NCBI GenBank assembly: GCA_023078555.1
Contig: CM041202.1
Span: forward strand, 4,274,022-4,338,021
Direction of reading: 5' to 3'
Length of the DNA stretch: 64,000 nucleotides
From: Ulva prolifera
Taxonomy: Eukaryota > Chlorophyta > Ulvophyceae > Ulvales > Ulvaceae
Numbering within the stretch: position 1 is the stretch's first letter; every line of letters starts with the position of its first letter. Shown here piece after piece: positions 45,701 to 54,991 of the stretch. The notes beneath the pieces were generated by a model. The model searched no databases, was not told the DNA's origin, and was given only the letters and a program-made list of their open reading frames with translations. The translations under genes were made by a program, and so were the position numbers.

Positions 45701-48367
45701 GACGGCCTTGCAGTCAGGCCAGGTGATGGCAACAGTATGGAGGTGAAGACCAGATACACACAACTGAATTGCATTGTGACAGTCAAGCAACACTGGCTTT
45801 GCTGAAGAGTCCAATCTGATAAGCACATCAGAGTGTTGAGCACAGTGCCGTCTGTCAGCTGTATCAGAGTGAGGGTTGCCAGTGGATCAATATGTGCCAA
45901 CTCAGGAGATGGTTGCTGATTTGCTGAGGCTTTACTAAAGCCTCAGTCACAATATCATGAGACTGAGCCAGAATTCTTCCGACATTTGCGAAGCAGCTGG
46001 ATAGTCGAGAGACTGAATCAGGAGGAGTCTTGAGTCTGAGATATTATATAGAAGCTTCGAATCATGTACAAGTCTACACAGTATTGCAAGTATCCGATTG
46101 TGTCTAGGTAAGCCTGATTACTAGGAGGAATTTGAATACTGCGAATGCAACGTGCGCGCAATTGAGCACAGACGCTATCAATCAAAAGGAACGATGTTTT
46201 GGGAACGTTGGTCTGTCACACGATGCATGTATGCAGGCGCAGTTGCTGTTCGGTCCATCACTGCACGGTGGAGACAGCGCTGTCTGCTACTTCGTCGCTG
46301 GCATAGTCGTTTCAACATTGCACTGCTGCACGGCCAGCTTCCTGGCCAGGACTCACTTATGTGAAGAGATCCGGTGGTCGGCCAAACTCGATTCACGCAT
46401 AGAATTTGAACAACAGTTGTCGTCTGAATTTGCAGAACGCACAATTGCCAATACGTTCCAAAACCATCTGCCAATGTTAGGAATACTCCAAATTTGAAAT
46501 CTGTGAAAACGGCCATTAAGCACACGCCAACATACTGATTCAGATTGCAGTTGCGACCACATGGAATATGACCCCGACAACCAAAGAGGCAGTAACGATT
46601 GCATGCCTCCCTGTCCAACAACAGACGGTGCAGATGGATTGTTCTTTCAGTGACACAGCAACTGGATGAACTGTCACAGCCAGAAATCAATTTTGGCAAC
46701 CGAAGGCCGCTGGAACGCCAGAAAGACTTGAATATGCTAGACATGCTCAGCCTGTGATGATGTACTTCATTGTGATACTCAGTTGATTGTGTAATCACAG
46801 GTGCAGTACGTCTGGAACCAGCATGCATGTTTCAGAACAGCCCAGTGAGATCTGTGTACTTTGTCCCGCCAACACAGCACATTTGTTCATTTCAAAACCG
46901 GTGACATACCATCCCGGCGAATCCATGCATCAGTCATGTAAAATTAGAGGCATGTGTACAGTTCCTATGTCTGATTTGAGTATTCCGTGATTTATGCACC
47001 TACACAGATGTCATAATTTACCTATCACGATTAAAACGGCATAAACTGGGTGCACAACACCTACATGCCATGATTAATTCAGACGATGTGATCCTTGATA
47101 CAAAGGCTACTGTAGTTGTTCCTTGAGACCAAATCTCCTGAAATGTGCACATTACTGTCGTGCTAATTGGTGCGCAGGTTCAAAACATGCAGCAGTGTGC
47201 CGCTGTTTTGGATAGTGGAATTGGAGTCTAGGCTGTAGCCATTCATGCGGGCTGTGCTTGAAGGTGCATGTACAGCTTGAAAATGCTTACGAATCATCCA
47301 ATCGGATCTCGCTGTGCCTGGTTCAAATTCATGAAAAAATAGGTCCAAAGGCAGACCTAACTGTCTTGCCTATCGAATTCATGAAGAACGTTGAAGCAAT
47401 ACATTTATTCACATTGCAACATGGACGTGTGCCACCGCGAGGCTGCAGATCAAGTTGAGCAAACAGCTGACAGCGCAAACTGATAGCAAGTAGACTGATG
47501 CAATTTCAGCATATTCGATTATCGGATGCTGCACATCTGATGCAGACCCCACAGGACATTCACATGTTGAAAGATGCGCACAATAATGCCATGAGCTCCA
47601 CGATAGTAACTGCTTGTTATAGTCCGGAAACGTTCTTGGCCAGCAGTATCCCACTACACGAAAAGAGGACCAGATTGGTCAAGTGATGTTGACGCACATA
47701 GATTCAGCCTAACCAGTACGTAATACATGAGGGGTGGAGGGGGGGTACAATTTGCAACTTGATGATCTTGCCGTCCAGCTCGACGGTTCGTATTTTCTGC
47801 AAATATCGTACTTTCAACATGCTGCCTAGTACATGAAACACGCATTTGTAGGATATCGACGGCGGGACACGCACAAAATCAACACCAATCGTACTGATGT
47901 AGCTTTCCGTGTAGGTGTCGTCCTGCATGCCGACCGAACATTGATGCATTGAAGAATCCAGAAAACGACACCAGCATGAGATCGTATGTAGTTACAAAGG
48001 ACAGAGACCGGACATCGAGCCATCGCCAGGAATTCACACGCATATCCACTCACGCAGTCATGGCACTAGGCCGGGCACGAGCACGTACCACAGCCCTACC
48101 GGTGATGCCAGCCAAAGAGTGAGCACGGCGCACGGAGCACAAGAGCATTCCCCTTGCACAACGCCACACTCAACCGGCGCAGAGCATTCGTCACAAACAA
48201 AGCACGGTCCACCTTACCACACCGAGACGCAACCTCCGCCAGCCGATTCAAGTGATTCATGGCAGGCCGTCCCAAGCGACCATGCGTCTCATGCGACAAC
48301 GGCACAAAACTGTACGCATCAGGGTCGTACGTAAGTCAAATCGTATGTATGTATACACACACGCACA

Positions 48368-48414
<47 letters not shown>

Positions 48415-48759
48415 GCACACGCACACACGCGCACAGACACAGACACAGACACAGACACACACACACACGCATTTATACATATGTATACGCATACGGCGCA
48501 AGCTTCAGACGCAAGTGCCGTACAAGATGTTCAATACAATGGCCTAGCGCCATGGTGCACAGAGACAGAAATCGCACCGCAAAGCGCAGCAATAGACACG
48601 ACTTGCCAACTCCGGAATCGCCGATGAGCAGCAGCTGGATCCAAAGACATGCTTGTCAAGACGGTGTCAGATGCCTACAGCAGGATACAGGAAACACAAG
48701 CGTACCTTGAACAAGTAGTCGCTACAAACACTGGCATGCGTCAGATTGATGTAGATCAT
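42512..48759 (-). CDS. RAB1: Rab1/YPT1-type small GTPase
   Basis: Rab1 controls vesicle traffic from ER to Golgi as a GTP switch on membranes. Seven coding exons on the minus strand: 48759-48706, 48634-48578, 47922-47875, 47796-47749, 47653-47582, 43540-43385, 42712-42512. All six introns are GT..AG and phase 0, and the protein is 211 aa. All G motifs are present: GDSGVGKS, the effector loop [21 protein letters not shown] and ETSAK, with RabF-like YYRGAHGII. The C-terminus SHNSNCC carries two cysteines for geranylgeranylation. Usual length is about 203; the excess is at the N-terminus, where [13 protein letters not shown] precedes DYLFK. An unseen upstream exon could instead splice to the AG before CGACTAC and give the usual Tyr-Asp-Tyr. 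Introns 2 and 5 are swollen by transposons. No disabling change is seen. Confidence 0.92.
43385..43540 (-). CDS. RAB1: Rab1 exon 6, base-recognition motif
   Basis: 52 codons, [20 protein letters not shown] to VVDTQVAQ, including LLVGNKADL. Acceptor TGCAG, donor GTATGT. Confidence 0.95.
43611..43637 (-). repeat. LINE 3' tail fragment in Rab1 intron 5
   Basis: The minus strand reads CAGGCCTCCGCCGTTTCC, then TTTGTCACATACTGG, like the 3' end of the RLE-LINE at 32008 (CGGCTGTTTCCTTTGTAACA). Confidence 0.45.
43850..45960 (+). mobile_element. Ty1/Copia fossil inside Rab1 intron 5
   Basis: Opposite in strand to Rab1. A gag-like remnant lies near 43.85-44.25 kb (a guess). RT is near 44.70-45.00 kb ([44 protein letters not shown]). 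RNase H traces are near 45.63-45.92 kb ([16 protein letters not shown], then [11 protein letters not shown]). It is broken, with many breaks, and is the most decayed Copia copy in the window. It accounts for about half of the 4-kb intron. Confidence 0.65.
45961..47581. other. RAB1: Rest of Rab1 intron 5
   Basis: No domain recognised. A minus-strand frame at 46178-46828 (216 codons, Cys/Ser/His-rich) and a plus-strand frame at 46132-46497 overlap each other; neither matches a family I know. Confidence 0.3.
47582..47653 (-). CDS. RAB1: Rab1 exon 5, switch II
   Basis: Encodes [12 protein letters not shown], then [12 protein letters not shown]. Acceptor TGTAG, donor GTGCGC. It is followed by the 4041-base intron 5. 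Confidence 0.95.
47749..47796 (-). CDS. RAB1: Rab1 exon 4
   Basis: Encodes [16 protein letters not shown], the strand pair before switch II. Acceptor TGCAG, donor GTACCC; introns on both sides are short (78 and 95 bases). Confidence 0.95.
47875..47922 (-). CDS. RAB1: Rab1 exon 3, effector loop
   Basis: Encodes [16 protein letters not shown], switch I. Acceptor TGCAG, donor GTGCGT. Confidence 0.95.
47984..48340 (-). mobile_element. 5'-truncated RLE-LINE in Rab1 intron 2
   Basis: Minus strand: the frame reads [20 protein letters not shown] and [20 protein letters not shown], homologous to the endonuclease end of the LINE at 32.6-32.9 kb. A short 3' UTR follows, ending GTCCTTTGTAACTACATACG near 47984. 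Same strand as Rab1. Only about 350 bp was inserted. Confidence 0.75.
48356..48480 (+). repeat. CA-rich microsatellite in Rab1 intron 2
   Basis: (CA)n with CG and GACA interruptions. It is directly upstream, in LINE sense, of the LINE fragment. Confidence 0.95.
48578..48634 (-). CDS. RAB1: Rab1 exon 2, P-loop
   Basis: Encodes [19 protein letters not shown], the GTP phosphate-binding loop. Acceptor CCAG, donor GTGCGA. The preceding intron is 71 bases. Confidence 0.95.
48706..48759 (-). CDS. RAB1: Rab1 exon 1 (start uncertain)
   Basis: Encodes [18 protein letters not shown], donor GTACGC. Only DYLFK is conserved in the family. A TGTAG acceptor just before CGACTAC would allow an upstream start exon ending in TA, giving the family's Y-DYLFK. 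Confidence 0.6.
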
Positions 48760-50312
48760 CGATGTCGATAGTGTGGTGCTGCTGCGCGCATTGGGAGGAC
48801 ACTGCACGCTGGCACCAGACTCGAAACGCACTATTCTGGGGAAGACCGCTCCATCAGGTATGTCCTCACAGGATTTCGCAGCTAGAATCTCCCGTTGCGG
48901 TTGCTTCGATTTCCAAAAGTTTCAGCCGGTGAAGATGGAATCAGCCAGTCAAAACGACAGGATGAAGACCTTGAGCGAGAAGTGTTGTGCGGCGTGGATG
49001 GCATGTGTGGTCGTTACCGATTCTCTGCCAGTTCATAGCAGCGCCTTGAAGCAAAGGTCCTCTTAATGGTTGTACTACGTCTTGCAAGTTCAACACCTCC
49101 TGGCAGCACCGAAGACACATGACGCGTTCGTTGCATTCGACTCGGCCATTGCATGGCAGCTAATGGGATCGGGTCAAGTAGGAATCATATTTACAGAAGA
49201 GAGCGGACGAAACGTAAATGGCTGCAAGCACGCGAAAAGGCCGTACCTCCAGTAGATGTCAATACAATTAGTTCTGCCACAATTTACCCACTATCTGCAA
49301 TTACTGCGCACGATCGGTCAAACATAAACACAATTGCAGAATGACCGCATTCCGGGTTGTATCAGGAACGGTGGGCTGCCAATGACTACGAAGTGCAGCG
49401 TGGCATGATTTGTGTAGCATGCCTGCTTCCGTGCCAGACGAAGTTGCAGTAGCATGTGACTTCGATGCCACGTTCCGAATTCCTATGGTGTGAGTCTACC
49501 AATGGATATGGCTATGTAAATATACAGTTCAAGATCTATGCGCAGTACAAGTATCAGGGCCGGATACGGAGGCTGCAATGTCCGTCTTGCTGCTCACGCG
49601 AAGCCGGGTCAAGAACTGTAGTTGCCAAACTTTCTGTGGAGGACGTGACTGCCAGCTATGCCTCGATGAGCAGGACCTGGAGTCCACATCGGCTGTAGAG
49701 CCAGCTGAGGAGGACATGGCTGCCTGACTAGATGAGCGGTACAGCTGGAGACCGCCGTGGTATTTGTAGCAAAGTCCTTCAGAACGTCAGCGTGTGTCTA
49801 GGGAACGAGCATCCGATCATTCCCTGCATGCCGAACACATCGCAGCGCCAACACCTGAGGGGCGGAGCTGCCGCGGAGCACCGTCATGGGAACAAGTAGC
49901 TGGCTTATCGTGCTTGCGAGCCGAATGCGCGCATCTATCGCAATGCTTGGCCCACCGAGCAAACCGCCCGTGTGTGACTTGCACATTGGTGTGTAAGCGG
50001 GATTGATTGTGACAACGTCTGTAATGTTGAGCCCCTGCGAGCTTGTTTTGAATGGCCGATTTCGATGGCAGTAAGAACGGGGAAGATGAGAGGTGATGTG
50101 CCGTAGCTCAGTGGTTGTGTAGGTTGCGACGCACGATTTGCATCAACCGCATTAGCGGCGTACAATGCGGAGATGTAGCGCGCCGGTGCACAACAAATCG
50201 GCGTCCCAACCACGGGTGCCGATCAAGCAAGGTTCTATAGGCACCCTTTCCCCCGGTGGGAGTATGTCCGTGATAGTCTGTACCGTTCACCGGTATTTCC
50301 TCTTTGACGTTG
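48760..50312. other. Region upstream of Rab1
   Basis: It should hold the Rab1 promoter and perhaps a missing first exon. A plus-strand frame open from 49494 to the stop at 49725-49727 ends in a Cys-rich motif (VKNCSCQTFCGGRDCQLC) and an acidic tail; an acceptor-like TATACAG precedes it at 49527. Other open bits (48773-49066, 49070-49255, +) are unassigned. A weak A-box-like sequence (TAGCTCAGTGG) lies at about 50104. Confidence 0.3.
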
Positions 50313-51109
50313 TGTTGAGACCTATTGGTCTGGTCTTGGGTAACAGACCTCGATGGCAATAAGGAGAAGCAGTGATGGGTCAAGATTGCCGCAGCACGAG
50401 GGCTGTATAGGCACAAACAGAGCAGAGGTACACTCACACGCAGGGATGCGACGTGCCAGTGCAGAAATGGATGGCGCCCCACCCAGACTGTAAAGCGTGT
50501 CTGGTCCCAGCAAGCGCTCGGTATAAATACCGGGGTGTATGCGCCCAGGTCAATCCCCCTGCCAAAGCTGACCTCGCCGAATCGTGCCGCATAACTGCCA
50601 CACTGATCCCAGATCCCGCATAAGCGCGGGAGATCTTAAATTGTGGCTCACAGAGCCTGAGATGAGTGTAAGCAAGGCTGCGCACGTAATTCGTGGGCAG
50701 CTCTGGGTGGCTGTACAGATATTATCGTGCATGCCAACCCTGGAGCCCGCCGGGCGGACCCTGTGTAACGGCGGTAATGCACACAGTAAGACGTAATATG
50801 TGCAGTAACGATTCGGCTAGCTGCATAAAGCCATAATAAGCCTATGACGGGACACATTGTGCCGGGAGAAGGCTGTACACAGTGCTAATGCCATGTGCAC
50901 GTAAGGCTGGTGGACGCGTGCAGTCACACGTGGCGAGTGCAGGCACGTAAGCCCACCGAGCGTACGTGTGATCACACTGTGTACAACTCGATCGGTAATT
51001 CAAAAGCTATGCGTGTGCGACCGTCCACATGGCTGGACAAGTCGCTACGCATATAAGAAGAGGTGTTAATTGTGCCAGCATGCGCTAGCGTGAGAGATAT
51101 CTCACAACA
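50313..51109 (-). repeat. 3' LTR of chromovirus copy B
   Basis: 797 bp, about 98-99% identical to 57383-58182. Part of it (from about 50632) also matches 21889-22273 in copy A. TATAAATA at 50522-50529 is in plus-strand sense. Confidence 0.9.
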
Positions 51110-51345
51110 CCTCCCCCCTTAACAGAGGAGCGAAGCTCCGGAAGCGAAGCACAGCAAGCTCCGGAAGCGAAGCACGCAAATGGTGGCAGAATACCACATC
51201 ACAAGCGCAGCGACGCCATGAACACGACAGCGCCCCTGGCGCGAAGCACAGAACGCAAGGCGTAATCACGGCAAGGGCCCACGAGGTGGGGGCGAGACCG
51301 GGGCTTTGTAACAAGAGCCGGTGCCGCGTCTGCCCAGCAAACGGG

Positions 51346-51756
51346 TTACATAAGGTCCGAGAAGGACATCACCAGATCATCCAGATAATGGCCCAACACA
51401 CGGCCGTGTGAGTGGGTGACCAGCTCAATAAATTCATGCAAGCTACGCTCACGGGCGCGGGCGGCAGCAACAGCAGACCGCTCGGCCCGCACAATAGCGA
51501 CAAGCTTGGCCCTAAATTCATCCCCGCTAACGCCGGAGGTGGGGGTCTTGGACACATCATTCATAAAGTTCTGAACGTTAACCAGCAACCGCTTAATCTT
51601 GGAGCTGGTCAAGGCAGAGCCCTCCGACGCGGAAGGTAAGGATGCCACTGCATAGCAGTCGTAAGTCAGAAAAGGTGGCAAATCCCACAAAGGTTGCACG
51701 TGCGCAGCAGTGTGAACGGCATGACGTAATGTGCGGCAACACCGGCTCACATTCAC
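51346..51756 (-). CDS. 136-aa ORF downstream of pol in copy B
   Basis: Between pol and the 3' LTR. It contains LPSASEGSALTSSKIKRLLV and NVQNFMNDVSK, then an Ala/Arg-rich likely helix (IVRAERSAVAAARARERSLH) and HGRVLGHYLDDLVMSFSDLM at the end. Related sequence exists in copy A near 22.5-22.9 kb. No envelope, membrane or zinc motif is seen. An ORF here in two copies suggests an accessory gene of this family. Confidence 0.5.
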   Translation of the reverse strand: MNVSRCCRTLRHAVHTAAHVQPLWDLPPFLTYDCYAVASLPSASEGSALTSSKIKRLLVNVQNFMNDVSKTPTSGVSGDEFRAKLVAIVRAERSAVAAARARERSLHEFIELVTHSHGRVLGHYLDDLVMSFSDLM

Positions 51757-52381
51757 AAGAATATAACCCCATAAGTGCCTATCAAGGATGTAACTGGTGC
51801 ATTCAGGTAGTGTAACACACTCTATGGCGACTAGGTGCTACCATGCCGAGGTTCCAACCCGGTGAATGACCGTGCCCAGCATGACGAGTGCTGCAGGGAT
51901 GGCATAAGTGGTTCCGATGTGATCGTGCACATGGACCTAAGACCGAGAAGTATCGGCGGAGCGGGCAGGATACGGTCAAGAATATCCTGCGTCGGACCCA
52001 ACTCCTCATGACCGGTAACGCCCAGGTAAGTGCTATATGGATCCAGGCGTCCCCTTCAACAAATAGCAGGGCACAGCAATGGCCTAGCATAGGCTCGCAG
52101 CACAACATGAGCAGAATTGTTGGCTAGAAACTGCTGCAACAAGCGTCGGCTTGGACTTACGCAAGCGCGCTGATTCGCGGCGCGTCCTCGGCACTAAGCG
52201 CGGTGGCCTCGACATTGTGGCCGGTGCAGTGTCCACGCCACGTGTACTATGCGCACGCTGTAAGAGGTGTGCCAGCCGTGCGCGTGCACCGCGCGGGAAT
52301 TGTGCAATCATCACCTCGCGTTGTTTCGCGGACGCATTTTGAAACAGGTAATCCGCGACCTTGTCTAAACAATTATCCAAC

Positions 52382-54886
52382 TCACCAACAGGCTAGAAGG
52401 CTGGTCAGTGCCAACGCTCTGTAAGGTTCATGCGGCCGTTCAGCGGCCAAAGTATGACCATCATGCAGCACAACTTCCGTTGTAGGCAAGTGTGTGGCAC
52501 GACTAACAGCATCAGCCACAACATTCTTGTCACCCGGAATATAAGTTATTTTCCAGTCAATGCGTGATAATGACTCGAGCCAGCGGGCATGTTTGCCCGA
52601 CAGCTTTTTCTGAGTCTGTAAAAACCGAAGGGGGTTGTGGTCTGAATGAATAAAAACCGTATGGTTATTTTCCAAATAACATCGCCACTGCCTGTATGCA
52701 AATACAATTGCCCCCAGCTCTTTTTCAAGAGTATAATAATTTTCCTCGGCTCTATTCATCTTGCGGCCTATCCAAGCAACAGGACAAAGTGTGTCCTCAT
52801 GTTGCTGGGTAAGTACAGCTCCGTAAGCATAGTCCGATGCGTCGGTGTAAATGTGAAATGGTTTGTTAAGGTCCGGGTGCCGCATAACTGTAGCATTGAC
52901 CAGTGCATTTTTTATGTTCACAAATGCTGCATCACATTGCTTCGTCCAGGGGATGCTTTCCTTAGAGCTAATGCGCTGGAGCAAGGGTGCAGCTAGGGTT
53001 GGAAATTTTGGAACAAATCTCCTAAAGTATCCGGCTAAGCCCAGGAACGACCGAATACTGTTGGTGGACTTTTGCAAGTCTGCTACCGGCCAATCTTGCA
53101 GCACTTGAACTTTGTATGGATCAGGTTGGACCGTGTCGGCAGTGACAACATGCCCTAAGTATTTAATTTCTTGCAAGGCAAATTGACACTTGTCTATATT
53201 GCAGTAAAACTTGTGTTCAGCCAATCTGGTTAACACAAGGTCAAGGTGTTTGGCGTGTTCTTCCTCAGAACGTGCTAATACGACAATGTCATCAAGGTAG
53301 GCCAAACAGATTTTTCCTATGAGCCCCTTTACAACAACGTGCATTGCTTGCTGAAACAGTGAAGGGGCATTTGACAGACCAAAAGGCATGACTTTCCATT
53401 CATACAAACCGTCGGGTGTTCGAAAAGCAGTCTTAGGTCCCGCCGCTGACGACAACCGGATTTGATGGTAACCCGAATGCAAATCAAGTGCTGAGAAAAA
53501 TTTATGTCCTTGTAATTGGTCTAACAGCGTGTCAATGCGTGGTAACGGGTAGGTGTTTTTAACAGTGTGTTCATTCAGATACCTGTAATCAATGCAAAGG
53601 CGAAGCTTGCCCCCAGGCTTGGGTGCAAATAGAACACAACTCGCCCATGGAGATACAGAGGGCTGCACCCAGCCCATGGTAAGCAAGTGATTGAGCTGCT
53701 TCTCTAACTCCAGAGTCTCGCGGGGTGTGAGTCTATACTGGCGCGCGGCCCTCGGGCGGGTGCCCGGCAACAAATCAATATCCGTTTCAAAACCGGATGC
53801 AGACGTGTTCGGCGGGGGAGGGCCTAAAGTGCCGCCCTCGCCTTTATGTTTGTCAACAACCGACTTAATGCAGGCGGGAATGTTCGATGTGTCTGGCGGG
53901 ACATGAGCGGGAGCAACCTGCTCCGACAAATAGCCCTTCTTCTTTGTGCCAGCACAACATATCGGGGATATCGCGACTGTGGGCCTAATATGAGCCACAT
54001 ATAAGGGTTGCTGGCCGTGTTTGGCCTTGCTAGTTAATGCTTTCAGCTCACGCTGCGAACACATAAAATCATCTTGTGTGCTAGACTCACTTGTGAATTT
54101 CGAATGACCAGCATGGATAATATGGAAGTAGGGTTTGTCCTTCTTACGACGCCCACTCCGCAGCGGGGGTACATATACGACAATGCGCGGGTGTTTGAAT
54201 GTGATGGACATGTCGACTGCAGATATGACATCCAAAGCGAACAAGGCCTCGTTCGGCTGATATGATCCGGTGGCCGCGGGTAGCGAGTCCACCACAGTAA
54301 ATTTCACACTAATAACACGGCGCCCAACTCGCGTATTTAGAACAACCTTGCCCAAGCATGATGCCTCAGATCCGGAGATACCGACCGTGACACTCTGCGA
54401 AGCAGTGCATGCAATGATATGGCGATCCAAGAATCCGCGCGTTACCATGCTATGATTTGCTGCCGTGTCGACCAGTGCTTGGGCAAAGTGGCCATGAATG
54501 CGAGTCGGCATTGTGCACACCAAATCAACAAAGGCTGCTGGTTGGACAGACACCGCCGCCTTCTTCGATGGTAATATTGATAACCGCTGGTTGCTCACCA
54601 TTGTGCACACATGGTGTTTCTGGTGCCCGGGGACGGGAGCGCCGGAAGTGAATTGCAATAAGTTGCGTGCCTCATCCACCCGTGTCTGCGTGTGTTGTCT
54701 TAGGAACGGTATAAAGGTGGAAGACTCAAAGATACGAGCGGGCACTACCACCGTGATTTTGTGCTGATGCATATCAATGGTGTGTATGTGCCGAATGGCC
54801 ACTTGCGCTTCGGCAGTGCAAGGCAGTGTAACCACAATGTTCTCATTGAGTTTGTGCAGGTCAAATAACGATGCCGAGCCTGGCAT
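52382..54886 (-). other. Protease, RT and RNase H region of copy B
   Basis: Protease near 54.5 kb (ALVDTAANHSMV, with the aspartyl D-T motif). RT from about 53.75 to 53.1 kb (GWVQPSVSPWASCVLFAPKP, FFSALDLHSGYHQIRLS, VMPFGLSNAPSLFQQAMHVV, CLAYLDDIVVLARS). RNase H from about 52.9 kb (HIYTDASDYAYGAVLTQQHE, NYYTLEKELGAIVFAYRQW, GDKNVVADAVSRATH). About 90% identical to copy A where both exist. Confidence 0.9.
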
Positions 54887-54991
54887 GAAGGACGAATCAA
54901 AACAAGTTGCATGTGGTGGAGATAAATGAGGTGCCAGTACATGTGGCGCTGCCGCCCATTGTGGGCACGCAATGGGAGGCTTGCCTTCGTC

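Noticed and set aside
46178-46828. 216-codon frame in Rab1 intron 5 as a transposase
   Set aside because: I could find no DDE or zinc motif, and the opposite strand is equally open.
48319-48627. Open frames rich in His-Thr or Val-Cys on both strands
   Set aside because: They are translations of the CA microsatellite in Rab1 intron 2.
48773-49066. 97-codon plus-strand frame as a divergent host gene
   Set aside because: No domain, and it would leave almost no promoter space beside Rab1.
50101-50160. tRNA gene starting GCCGTAGCTCAGTGG
   Set aside because: A box only; no B box or T arm at the right distance and no closing stem.
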